Below are positions 22,755 to 33,371 of a stretch of DNA of 64,000 nucleotides, piece after piece. Positions within the stretch are counted from its first letter, which is position 1; the number at the start of each line of letters is the position of its first letter. The DNA comes from Xanthoparmelia taractica. Lineage: Eukaryota; Ascomycota; Lecanoromycetes; Lecanorales; Parmeliaceae. The position numbers and the translations under genes were made by a program. Below the pieces are notes generated by a model. It was not told where the DNA came from. It worked only from the letters and a program-made list of their open reading frames with translations, and ran no database searches. The stretch lies in the NCBI GenBank assembly GCA_033085395.1, contig JANQBS010000166.1, positions 26,646 through 90,645 of the forward strand, read 5' to 3'.

Positions 22755-25548
22755 GGATATCTACGCGTTGTAAACATTCGGGAGGAAGGCGGCCGTTCCT
22801 GAACAGATTTCGCGATGATCTGGTTCATAACGTTTCCTGGCTCAACTTGACATGGCTGGATCCAAGGTACGAAAATTCCTCAGCATAGCACATATCAGCA
22901 ATACAGGAAAACACTTCAACACTCATTACATGGATCGTAACAATAGCGTCTTCATGCACTGCTCCTATGACTTCAAAGCCAACTAACAAAGAACCCAAGC
23001 ACAAGAAGAAGGCGGCGGCAGAATATGGGGGGAGCGAGAATGCCAAAGCTTCTTCCTCCGAGGCCACCACATCGAAACTCGTGTCGCTCTTAACAATAAT
23101 TGCCGAAGCGGAAGTAGCCAGTGCTAGACGTGTTATATGCTCTCTTTGATTTAGTCATGCTTGCTCGAAATGCTGTTCGTCACATCTGAGCTCGAGCGCT
23201 GTCTCATGTATGGCAAAGAAGTGAAAGAGCCCCCGGAGCATGTGCCAGCAAATTTCAAAGTAGGAGAATTCATTAGTAGGATTTGAGAGAGGTGAGCCCA
23301 CAAATGTATCAGGCTTTGGTGGCTACAACTGTGGGCATAGAATTTGTTAGCTGCCCGGACTGCGCGGACTGAGGGCATTGTGGGAAAGGGGTAAAGATTG
23401 AGAACCAGGATTAGTAGGTATTTCTATAGAATTGACGAAGATCATGACAATGCCGACCTTTTCTAGTCTGTCTGGGAATTGATAAAGAAGGTCACGAGGG
23501 CCTAGGTTGCCCGAGTTTTCGACCTTTATATGCCCTTGTCTGTAATCGCTAAGCATCACAATACCTGTTGACTTGAGGGAACTTCATCTGGCATTCAATG
23601 TTATCGCCGCAATGCAATGATCGAACATTGCAATTGAAGATCTTCACAAAACACCGGCCCGCTTAGCCTCGACCTGCTCTCCTAAGTCCGAACATTATAC
23701 TGTCACCAATCAGATTGTGAAAGACCTAGAATATGCGGTTAGAAACTGTTTGCTGTGGGGTAACCTAGAGCCTTCTGCACACACCCTGAGGAGCTATCTC
23801 TGGCATAATATTCGTGCCTCCAGACCGTATGGCCCGGTGCAAACTCGCGCCATACTCTAACGCAACGGCAATCTGCAAGGGGCTGAGTTCATCCGAGCGG
23901 CATCCCTGATTGTTCAAGCACCGGTGCTCCAAATGCCATGTACATAGGTATAGGGCTGGGAGGGGGGCCGGGGCGGGGAAGGGAGGAGGCGGCCTTCGAC
24001 GGAGGAAGTCCCTACCTACCAGCAACGGAAATTGGCAATGTGCCGATGCAGCGCTCATAGGTTTAAGGTGACGCACCATTGTCGTTCAAACACCGAGGCC
24101 TTGCCCTTACGCCATCGCATAACAAAAGACAAGTTCGCATGATTTTACTGTCCAATGAATGTTCGGGCCATCAGTAGACGAACATGCTGATTGAGGAGGT
24201 GGCCCGAGCCGAGTAATAGCCTTGGTACCACCAGGAAAACTTGAACTGTCCGTGCCGTATTTCTGAAACTCGACCTTATACTCTACATGATACATCAGAA
24301 TACAGTACCCGAATAGCAAACCCCCGTCATCGAGACCGCGGTTTCACCATCGCTTGGCTGGTGCCCGTTGGGCGTCCAACAATCCTGAAACGCCATGCGC
24401 CGTATGGCAAAGCATTACGCCGCCAAATTCTGATACAGTGTGCACCCACCACTATCGTAAATAGAAAGGGGATTGAAATCTTTCTGCCACGGTCTGAGTT
24501 GACAGATAAGAATTCCAGTTGACGAAGCTCGCGCGCGCACTCTGTACTCTCCAGGTTCCAGCAACGATCTGAGGCCCATGGCATGTTTCAAGACTGTCTT
24601 CCCAGCTTGTTGCGAGTATGATACGGTGCCAGGGGACGTTCAGTTGGCCACGAAGACTCTGTGTCATGCGTCATACCGCTTGACCTTACCCTATCAACTT
24701 CCTTATCCACGGGCGCGACCTACCAACCTCGCAAGACATACCCTATTCGCATCTTTGTCCGGTGGCACGGGCGACAGACAGGGTCCGAATTTTTAGTTGT
24801 TAAAGCCTCAAGAGTCTCTAATTAATCCATACTTGCGTGCGCGCCGCCGCTTGGCATCTTGTACCTCTACTGCTACACTCAACAGGCAATATTCGCACCC
24901 AGGCTCAAACACGGGGCAACCCCACCTTGCCACAAGAATATGGACAGTTGCCTGTATCGCATAGATTCATCTCCATGTTTTGTAGCATCCTGAGCAGCCT
25001 TTCAATGGATATGAGAGAGCATTCCCGAATCCCAAAAACCCTCTGGCCACCCCTAGCAATATGCTAACGCCCCACTATTCGAAATCTCTTCAATGTGGCA
25101 CGGATTGTGCAACAACTTGAAAGTTCTTCGAGCGTCTAGCTGTGGGTTCCAGGGTGGTGTCTCTGCCTCGAGAGACAGCCGAGGTGCATTCGCCGTCTAC
25201 TAGTAAGTCTGGAACTCTTTAGGTGCCCTTCTGTCATTGAAACAGGGGACGTGCATGGGGCGGCGACCGAGTGCGCCGCATCTGCTAATGACTGGGTCTG
25301 GAGAACGTTTGCATAAAAGTCGAGAGCTTCCCACTTTCTCAAGGCTGGGTAAGCACAGTCTTCAGGCACTCTCTGTACGGTCGTTCTTTTTGATCTCGGG
25401 CGTTGAACGTCCAAACCCTTCTTTCACCAATAGCAGCACTCCTTACAGTCTTTCCTTCTAACAAAACGTCGAGCGTTCAAGGCTCTGCATTTTCATCACC
25501 AGTCTCACAATCATTACCCCATCTCGATCCCACAGCCTGACGTTAGCA
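22755..25548. other. Intergenic spacer, about 2.8 kb
   Basis: There are several short overlapping frames (22825-23070 -, 22967-23149 +, 23151-23378 -, 23347-23559 -, 23765-24079 -) and no recognisable domain. The region 23940-24000 is very G-rich on the plus strand. The last 100 bases before 25549 are C/T/A-rich leader for the BYS1 gene. Confidence 0.4.
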
Positions 25549-26247
25549 ATGCGTTCCTTCGGGTCCAGCATTATCTCTCTTATGTTCATAGGCTTCTTCG
25601 CACTCAACACCGTTGCGATTCCATCTCCACGGTACCGTCAGTCATGGTCAGGAACAGTGCCAGCTCCAGCTCCAGCTCCCGCACCAGCGCCAGCACAAGC
25701 TCCAGCGCCAGCCACCTCAGCGCCAGCTCCCGCTACCACCACCACGACCTCCTCAAGCAATTCACAAGACCAAAGCACGACCTCTTCTAACACTGGCTCA
25801 GGCTCCTCCAGCAGTGGCTCTGGTACCCCTGGACAGGCTTTAATCGTCAACAAATGCAACTTCGACACCTATCTCTACGTCTGCAAACAACATCCGGCAA
25901 GCTGCGGCTCCACACAAACCCTCGCCGCCAACACGGGCTCTTATTCCGAGGCTTATGCACCGTCGGGTGATGGGGGTCACTCGCTCAAGATCTCCGTGAC
26001 GGAAGGATCGGGGGATATCTTGCAGTTCGAGTATACGAATGAGGGAAACGGCCAGGTCAGCTACGATTTGAGCGAGGTCAATGGTAACCCTTTTGGTCAG
26101 TGGGGTTTCAGTCTCACGAATACGACGACGGATGCGTTTTGCGCGCCACCGGCGACAAGTTGCCCGGCTATCTTTACGCAGCCTACGAATGGTATTCCGT
26201 ATACTTGCACCACTTCTGATGGGATTGGTGCTATACTTTGTGGCTAG
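25549..26247 (+). CDS. Secreted BYS1-domain (thaumatin-like) protein
   Basis: Single exon, 232 residues. The signal peptide (about residues 1-23, ending 'NTVAIPSP') is followed by a Pro-Ala repeat linker and a Ser/Thr/Gly-rich, probably O-glycosylated region to about residue 93. The BYS1-like domain follows: 'ALIVNKCNFDTYLYVCKQ', 'ASCGSTQTLAANTGSYSEAYAPSGDGGHSLKIS', 'ILQFEYTNEGNGQVSYDLSEVNGNPFGQWGFSLT' and 'CPAIFTQPTNGIPYTC'. Eight cysteines in the domain fit its disulphide-bonded beta sandwich. The founding member is a yeast-phase-specific protein of Blastomyces; others are cell-wall or secreted proteins with stage-specific expression. The long PA/ST linker suggests display away from the wall. 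The gene appears intact; biochemical function is unknown. Confidence 0.85.
   Translation: MRSFGSSIISLMFIGFFALNTVAIPSPRYRQSWSGTVPAPAPAPAPAPAQAPAPATSAPAPATTTTTSSSNSQDQSTTSSNTGSGSSSSGSGTPGQALIVNKCNFDTYLYVCKQHPASCGSTQTLAANTGSYSEAYAPSGDGGHSLKISVTEGSGDILQFEYTNEGNGQVSYDLSEVNGNPFGQWGFSLTNTTTDAFCAPPATSCPAIFTQPTNGIPYTCTTSDGIGAILCG
25660..25735 (+). repeat. Coding repeat of about 6 bp units (Pro-Ala linker)
   Basis: Tandem GCTCCA-like hexamers encode alternating Pro and Ala in the linker of the BYS1-domain protein. Such tracts change length easily between strains. Confidence 0.7.
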
Positions 26248-28130
26248 TACGGTGCGACTAGAGAATCAAGAAGCGTTTTGCAGGGATGGGGGTAGAGAGT
26301 GTCTATGATATTTTTCGCCTCTTGGGCGCTTCGTCACTTGAAGTCTTTCTCTTTCGCTCGCAGGCCGGGCGGTTGCCATGGGCGCATTTTAGATTTGAAT
26401 TTTTGAACCATGCTCATTATTTAAACTAAAGTTCTATGGAGATGCTGAATCTCGTACGTACATAGGTGTCTACTTCACGTAAGCACGTCGGCTGTTGTCG
26501 AATGTTTTGGCAACGCCTTCGTGGAATGCTTTGTTCAATGGCGCATTGGAGAAAGGATACCTTTACCAGAACATAATTGAAATCTTCAGTGCTATCCAAG
26601 TACTCGCAGATGCTCATGCCTCGACCTTTTTCTCTTTCCCTTTCTCTCTGTGTGTCCATCTGCGTAAGGCACTACTCGGATGACCTCTCATGTGCAAGGT
26701 ACATCAGCGTGAGCGGTCGCGCCGCAAGACTCCGCCCTCGAAATTCTACCACCCAGAAGTAGCAACAGCAATAAGACGGTATGAGAGCTGAGAGCGTTCG
26801 TTTTGTGACATGGCATTTTAATTCTGCGTATCTATACTCGCCTTCTTGTTGTATTCTTAGAAGATGACAAGGCTCCCTAAATACAGCACCGCCGTACTCC
26901 TGACCCTAAACCCAAAGTGGCATGGACTTGTTGCCATCGGAGGTGCGCTCCCTGCTCATCTCACCTTACGGCTCCCTCTCGAGATCCTCCCTCGCTCCTG
27001 CTCTGCTTATGACAAGTGTCTTTCATCCTTGGCAAGACTCTAGCCCGCGCTATAAGTTTATTGTTTCAGCGTTTGAGATTCGCCAACAGTCGCCATAATT
27101 TCGCAATGCATTATAGTGAGACTTGTTCGTGCATGGGAAAAGAACCAGATGCCTGAGAATAACGTTACTTCCATACTTTCTGACTTGTTCTGTAGACATG
27201 AATATAGGTCCGGTTGGCCTTTGAAGATACATTTAGGGTCCCAGAGCAGAGAACACATGGATTGATTAGCCGGAGGGTCACAAGGGTGTTATGCAGTCTG
27301 GGATTCTCTGCCATCTGATCGGAAATGCTGGCCCTCCGTGTCTGCATTTAGGGATGAGGATATGGTGGCAGGATGGTATGTCTTTAATCACTGCGCGCGT
27401 GGCTAAGGCTTACTGTCAGGTTGTCAGTTGCTACATAGCGTTGCAACTCAATTACGGCGGTCGAGCAGTTGATGTGAGATTGGGAGGGCTCAGCCCTCAA
27501 TGCCAAGACACCAGCTCTACTGCCAGTCCTAGGGCTAGGGTTAATCGAGGCATTTTTCCGAGGTAATGTCTCAATCTGGCAGACATGTAATCTAGACAGA
27601 CAATGATACAGATTATTATTGGATTTATATTCGTGTGATCTTGTTGTTTGCGTGCTTAGCAAGTCTCACGCAACATGACGCTGACCACTCAGGAAACAGG
27701 GCTGGCGTCGCAGGATGTTGATGACATTCAATATTGCCAACACTCGTTTTTAGAAAGAAGCGAGCTCCAAGACTCCCAAATCTGGCCTCATGCCATTCTC
27801 GATATTACTGCAAAAAACACTCCTTTGGGCTGTGCTTCCCTAAGATTTTATCTTTAGGTCAATTTTAATCCCTGCAGGCTGTGCTTCCTCCAGGGATTCT
27901 CATACGCCACATGTTCCGCATTCAGCTTCTTCATCTCCGCCGCAGGTGGAGGGTACATCCCTTCTGCTTGGAGACTATAAAGAACAATGTCCGTTTCTAC
28001 TTCGAATATCTTGATGCTTCGTATTATACACTCAGATTCCTCGCGCAAACCCGAATCCATTGCGTCCTTACCTGAATAGTGACCCTCGGACATATCCTCT
28101 CTTGAACAAAAAGTCATTTTTCCTATCAAA
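26248..28130. other. Intergenic spacer, about 1.9 kb
   Basis: No gene recognised on either strand. A weak telomere-like stretch (CTAGGGCTAGGGTTAA) lies near 27532-27545. The frames at 27291-27566 and 27675-27857 lack protein character. Confidence 0.45.
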
Positions 28131-28892
28131 ATGGTAGTGAAGAAGCGCTGCCTCCTCTGGGACTGGACCAACAGCTCCGGGCCCGGCAATCCCGGCGTCC
28201 CGTGGGCCATGAACCAGTGCAATTTCCAAGGCCCCCTCTCCTCCGTCAGCAACTGGAACACCTGGGTTCCCCCCGAGCTCCATGGCCGCGCTCCTTTTCG
28301 CCCTATGGTCCATCTCGAAGCCCAACTCTCCGGCGCCGACTGGCAGAATATCCTCACCAGCAACCAGCCCATCATCCATTTCTTCAACGAGCCGGACAAG
28401 AATAATATCACGCCGCAACGCGCGGCGCAGGCGTGGCATAACCAGATGGTACCGTTGCGACAGCATAAGGGGAAGAAGTTGGTAGGGCCATCTGTGTCGA
28501 ATGACGAGAATGGGCAGAGATGGCTCGAAGAGTTCATGCGTCTTATCTCCGCGAACCCGCCGGATTATATCGGACTTCACTACTACGGCACCGACGGTAA
28601 TGCCTGCATTCAGTACCTCAAAGGCATGCAGGCCAGATACCACAGGCCTATCATCGTCTCAGAGATTGCTTCCATCGCTCGGGATAAAGCTAGCGTGTAT
28701 GGCTTTACTATCCAGCTGGCTAACTTCATGGATGAGACGGAGTGGATCTTTGAGTACGGCTTTTTTGGCTGCATGCGGAAGCTGGCAGATGGGTTTGTTA
28801 GTCCGGCAGCGAGCCTGATGGAGCCTGATGGGAGGTTTACGGACTTGATGATGAAGCTGCAGTTTGATCAGCCGATTAAGCCGATTCACTGA
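28131..28892 (+). CDS. GH128-like glycoside hydrolase (Asl1-like catalytic core), putative endo-beta-1,3-glucanase
   Basis: Single exon, 253 residues, with no signal peptide (starts MVVKKRCLLWDWTN). TIM-barrel landmarks: 'KRCLLWDWTN' on strand 1, 'PIIHFFNEPD' with the likely acid/base Glu87, 'DYIGLHYYGTD' at 148-155 and 'RPIIVSEIAS' with the likely nucleophile Glu178, then 'EWIFEYGFFGCM' on the last strand. This matches the 'glycosyl hydrolase catalytic core' of GH128, whose characterised members cut beta-1,3-glucan. Without a signal peptide the enzyme would be cytosolic or unconventionally secreted, as in several fungal relatives. It is a little compact for the family but complete. A role in wall glucan turnover is inference. 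Confidence 0.87.
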   Translation: MVVKKRCLLWDWTNSSGPGNPGVPWAMNQCNFQGPLSSVSNWNTWVPPELHGRAPFRPMVHLEAQLSGADWQNILTSNQPIIHFFNEPDKNNITPQRAAQAWHNQMVPLRQHKGKKLVGPSVSNDENGQRWLEEFMRLISANPPDYIGLHYYGTDGNACIQYLKGMQARYHRPIIVSEIASIARDKASVYGFTIQLANFMDETEWIFEYGFFGCMRKLADGFVSPAASLMEPDGRFTDLMMKLQFDQPIKPIH

Positions 28893-29976
28893 TGCGTGCA
28901 GCGATCAAGAAGAAGATTAGAAAACGGTGGTAATTTGTTTAACCTATTGAGTCAGCGCGTTGAGTTCGTGGGCATTGTGGGCGATTGGGGAGTATGCCTT
29001 GATTTGCGTTTCGTCAACTTTTGACTACCTGATAATAACCTTAGCCGTCGTTGGTTCGTCGTTTTATCTTACTGGCACCTTCCACTTCTTCGACAAGGTA
29101 GACTGCATATGTTGCAAGTGATTTTCAAATTGCTTAGTGGTCAGTCCCGGCTTCGATGTGGGACTATCGCTGGGCTAGTAGCCGCATATATCATGGCGTC
29201 ATCCTTGCTGTTGCATTCCCAGTCTATCAGACACAATCTTCATCCATCCCTGCCAGGATGTCACCTTTAATTCTGCTTTGCTCTGGGTTTGGGTTCAGAC
29301 GACTCATCACGGATCTGTGCTGTATAGGACTTGTTCACAGTCTCTGTTGCTTCATAAAGGAACTGGGGTGCACTGGTACAGGGTCCCAGACCAAGTGAAT
29401 AGAGACGCTGTTAACGAGGCGCCAGCAGTACCTATATTCATATGTTTTCCAAGTGTCAAGCGTTCAACGCGAGACCAGGACCACCTGACTTTGGCTTGAA
29501 AGATACTAAAAGTCTCATGCTGTAGAGGAGCGATATGAAGGACGGACTGTCGGTCTGATCGCCAATGCGGCGGCAAAAAGAGCAGTCGATAGCCGATAGC
29601 CGGTATGTGCCACGAGTGCTGTGACCTTGCGCATCTCAAGATTGCCGTATCGGCTGTCGAGCACATGAGTCATTAATGGCGATTTACCTGGGTAATTGCC
29701 GCGATCAGTTGGCAAGGGTGGCTGTCGTGGACGTTGACGTGACACGCGACGTCACCTGGACAAAGCGGATTGGGGTGATCCTGGATCTAAAGCCGCTCGG
29801 GCGCGTATCGCAAGGTTTCCGGGTAAGATTGATGTTGAGCTGTGGAAGTTGTTGCGGTTGGGAAGCTGAAAGGTCAAAAGTTCATCGATAGTCCATCGAT
29901 CGCCCTCCTCGTTGAGACATCGCAAACTGCACTTAACAGCCGGAGAGCAAGATTCGACCACTACACCGTCACCGAG
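28893..29976. other. Intergenic spacer and 5' region of secreted protein gene
   Basis: No gene recognised. The frames at 29156-29398 and 29352-29666 show no family features. Confidence 0.45.
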
Positions 29977-30546
29977 ATGAAACTTACCATATACCTTTCT
30001 ATCTCATCTCTACTCGCCTGCGCTCTTGCCGCGATCTTGCAACCGAGCCCCAATGACAGCCCACCTACCCCAAACGCTCTCCACCCTCGCGCACTACCCA
30101 AATTCATAACAACCCAATCGACCGGCGTGCACGTAATATGGGGCAACTACGCCATCAACTTCTGGGAATCCGCCGCCTTCCTACCCCTGGCATCCGCCGC
30201 CCACCCGATGGCCGAGTTCTACCAAAGAGCCGCCTTGGAAGTCGTCCGGGCCCTCACCAGCCACGTGATTACCCACACCTTCACGTTTGGCCTTGGCGCG
30301 CTCAATCTCTATGTGGATACGTTGGATGGGAGCCCGATTGATTGGCAGATGCTGGCTTCGTTTGCGAGCAATATGGTCGGTGCTGCGAATAGGGGGTGGA
30401 CGGGTCATTATGGGGCGTTGGTCAAGGATAGGATGACGGGTGCGCTGACGGTGGTTAGTTTAGAGGCGGCGGGTGGGGTTGCGAGGGCGTGGTTGAGTGG
30501 GGGATCGTCGGTTGAGCAGTCGAGGAATGATCCGTTTGGTAGCTAG
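29977..30546 (+). CDS. Small secreted protein, unknown family, cysteine-poor
   Basis: Single exon, 189 residues. The ATG at 29977 is chosen over the longer upstream frame because it begins a signal peptide (MKLTIYLSISSLLACALAAI). A short Pro-rich propeptide ends at 'LHPRAL'. The mature part has no cysteine and is alpha/beta with aromatic residues: 'GVHVIWGNYAINFWES', 'FYQRAALEVVRAL', 'TFTFGLGALNLYVDTLDG', 'PIDWQMLASFASNMVGAANRGWTGHYGALV'. The 'MVGAANRGWTGHYGALV' block looks like a conserved family core, but I cannot name the family. Codon use is strongly GC3-rich. It is probably a real extracellular protein with no visible anchor or catalytic motif. Confidence 0.7.
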   Translation: MKLTIYLSISSLLACALAAILQPSPNDSPPTPNALHPRALPKFITTQSTGVHVIWGNYAINFWESAAFLPLASAAHPMAEFYQRAALEVVRALTSHVITHTFTFGLGALNLYVDTLDGSPIDWQMLASFASNMVGAANRGWTGHYGALVKDRMTGALTVVSLEAAGGVARAWLSGGSSVEQSRNDPFGS

Positions 30547-32087
30547 CTGTGGGTGTTTTTGGGAGGTGGGTTTATTTAGTCGCGAATGTCATTGCTGACA
30601 TGTAATTTGAGAAGCGGATTTTTCGTTTGCTGTATGGTAAGGCTTCATTCCACTGTTGAAGTCAAGCCCTCCAAATATTCATACGATAATACCATCATCG
30701 GCTTGCTAATCCTTTTTGAATGATGACGGAAAAGGGGTTCGATGGCTCCACCACGCCGGAATAGCTTATGCCGTTTTCAAAATTTGCAGAGGATCCCTAA
30801 ACCGGAGACCGACAGTATTGTAGGGACAGTAGTGTCAGGAGGGTTGATGAGCGTGTTGGTGTCCAGGGACTCGAGACTAGGGACGATAACCCCCAAGTCT
30901 TCTCGTGATGACCGAGTACATTTTCAAGTCTGACCTACTGAATTCGTTCCTTCCGTTGAGTTCACTATCGATGGTCATGGTGGGATCAAATCTCGACACA
31001 TCTAACACGCAGCTACTGAGCTGAAAGGCTCGTAGTCTTGGAGAGTCGCCTCTCATCTGGTTAACAGACAGGACAGAGACTGGTCAAGACGGACGAATAG
31101 CAGCAGATGTATTTGATCTGCATAGTGGGCGGTTGGGTGAATTCGTTTCTCCGAGCTCCCTTGGGTTAGTCTGTCTCACCCACCAGACCGTTGGCTTTGT
31201 ATCTATATTAAAAAGCTTCAGATTGGCCAAGCACGTCTTGAGGACCGTCATCTACATTCCCGACGACTTTTAGTGGCATGTTTGAAAAACTCGGCGGTAT
31301 CACTAAAGTAGCCTTGGCACAAGAAACCTGCTTGCGCCTCCAGAGAGACCGGGTCGTAGCGGATCCCGAAGGCTAGAGCTTTACGGTATTGAATGAGGGA
31401 GCACTGCAGAAGGGTTGATGGGTATGTGTGGAAGAGCCAATAGCGGGTGCTGTGATAGGAGTCGTTATGGTAAGAGGTAGAAGCGGAACGATGCAAGCGA
31501 AGGCATACGAATTAAACAGCTGGAGAGATGCAGTGAGATTGGTAATTCCATTATCCATGCTACGCACTGCTTTAGATATGGTTACCGTTGGAAGCTCTAC
31601 AAATACCGGTTTTGGTAACTATGCATGATCAGTCAGCTCCCGAATGACCTTAATCTCGATCTGGGCTTCTGCTTCATCAGCCAGATGCATTAGCTTAATA
31701 ACAAGAGCGGGAGGATCCGTGACATGCGAGTGGATGTAGCCACCTTGCAGCGAGTGGGACATGTAATGTGCTAGCCACAAGTCATTCACTGCGTTGTCTC
31801 GAATGCGCTTACTGTACACGGTTCTTGAAGTGTCGAATCACATAAGCAACATTGGCGTCACGCGGCTTTGTTGATAATCAGCAACCTCGGTTACATAGTA
31901 AATACTAATCACGGAATCCTCTACCCTACTTTGTCTATCGGCTGGATAAAGGGACTCGGCTTCCCAGACACTCCGTCTGCATCCTTCAAAACGAATATAA
32001 ATCACCCTCGGGTCGTGCGTCTACTTGTTTACTGCCTATCGCAAAACCCAGCCTCATTCCACAACATCCCCGAATAACACCGCAAAT
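30547..32087. other. Intergenic spacer
   Basis: No gene recognised. The last part (31990-32087) is the C/A-rich leader of the carbonic anhydrase gene. Confidence 0.45.
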
Positions 32088-32785
32088 ATGGCATATGTCG
32101 ACTCCAGACTCCAGACTCTCCTCGAAAACAATAGCAAGTTCGCGGAGACATGGAAAAAGCCCTTCACAATGGAGCAGATGCGTGCCGTGACCATCAAGGC
32201 CGGCGGCGTGTTCATCATCCGTCTGTTCCCTACTCTGCCCAATTGGCCGGCAAACCCAACTTGAATGGCAGTAATCCAAACTGACATTAGCTCCCCACCA
32301 GTGACTTGTCTTGACCCGCGCTGCGTCCCGGAGCAGTTCTTTGGGCCCGAACTAGGCCATGCTGTGATCCGCAATGCGGGCGGGAGGGCCACCAAGGATG
32401 CTATTACCAGTATCACGTTGCTGCGATCGTTGGGGAATGCCGCGGCTGTGTTTGTCATTCATCATACCGGTAAGCGCGATCTTTCTTTCTTACTAGTGCT
32501 TCTTGGAAGTTAAGGCGTGAGATTTGTGCTAATGTCCAGTTAGATTGTGGCGCGACTCATCTCACTGATGACGAAATCCGCAAGGACGCGAAGGCTAGGA
32601 CACCGGATGCGGCGGAGGAGGTTGATGCTACGGAGACGTTTGGGTGCTTCGCTGCGGCTGATTTTGAGGAGACTATCAAGATTGATGTGGAGAAGTTGAG
32701 GAGTTCGAAGGTTTTGGCTGGGGTGGATATTAGAGGGCTGGCGTTGGATACAGAGACTGGGCTTGTGAGAGAGTTGGAAATCTGA
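32088..32785 (+). CDS. Beta-class carbonic anhydrase
   Basis: Exons 32088..32220, 32302..32469 and 32544..32785; 180 residues. Intron 1 (81 nt) uses a GTCTGT donor and CCAG acceptor; intron 2 (74 nt) uses GTAAGC and GTTAG. Both restore family motifs exactly at the joins. 'TCLDPR' supplies the first zinc ligand Cys47 and the Asp49-Arg51 dyad. 'AVIRNAGGRATKDAITSI' is the conserved strand-helix. 'VIHHTDCGATHLTDDEI' supplies His99 and Cys102. The catalytic Cys/His/Cys and Asp/Arg set is therefore complete, and the enzyme should reversibly hydrate CO2. It is short and lacks a mitochondrial presequence, so it is likely cytosolic. It resembles the short bacterial-like beta-CA clade of fungi rather than the larger NCE103 type. 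Confidence 0.88.
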
Positions 32786-33371
32786 TGGGTGACTCGGCTG
32801 TCTGCGAGCATATGCATATCGCTTCGTGGGTGATGTGGGCTATTTGATATACGCAAACAAGTGCACTCGGCTTAACGCTGCTTGGCTGGTAGGAGTAATT
32901 TGGCAAAACTGACTGCATTGATGATTCACAGTGGCTTGTCTATGACCCTTCAAAAGTATTCGAAACACTGTGCTAATCTTTGGATGGAATGTGTATTCAT
33001 GCCATACAAAAGAAATTATGCAGTGGGCGCCGAGTGCGCGCCTGACCACGGTCAAATCGTGCAGATTGACAATCTCTCCACCACAAATGTCACCTACGGC
33101 TTCCTCTCCTTCAGTGAGCCTACTTCTCGTAGTCCGGGGGACCAGTCTCGGTTCAAGCGTAATGTCAGTATGTGTACGCGGATGGATATCCCTCACAGTA
33201 GTATACCTGAATACTAGGTGACCATTGATTAGGAAAGTGTCGGATTCCTGTCAGACTCACTACTCGGTGAAAGTTGAGCGTTAAAGCATTTGAATCCAGA
33301 GAGACCGTATGAAGAGGGGGATGGCAAGAATTCTGTACGTTTCATTGGACCAATAGAATAGGGTTGTACTC
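32786..33371. other. Short intergenic region, convergent 3' ends
   Basis: It lies between the carbonic anhydrase (+) and Argonaute (-) stops. The plus-strand frame at 32882-33217 has no recognisable features. Confidence 0.45.

Noticed and set aside
25638..25868. Minus-strand Ala/Gly-rich frame opposite the BYS1 gene
   Set aside because: It is the antisense shadow of the Pro-Ala repeat; the plus strand has a signal peptide and a recognised domain.
28068..28643. 191- and 227-codon minus-strand frames opposite the GH128-like gene
   Set aside because: Antisense shadows; the plus strand carries both catalytic glutamate motifs.
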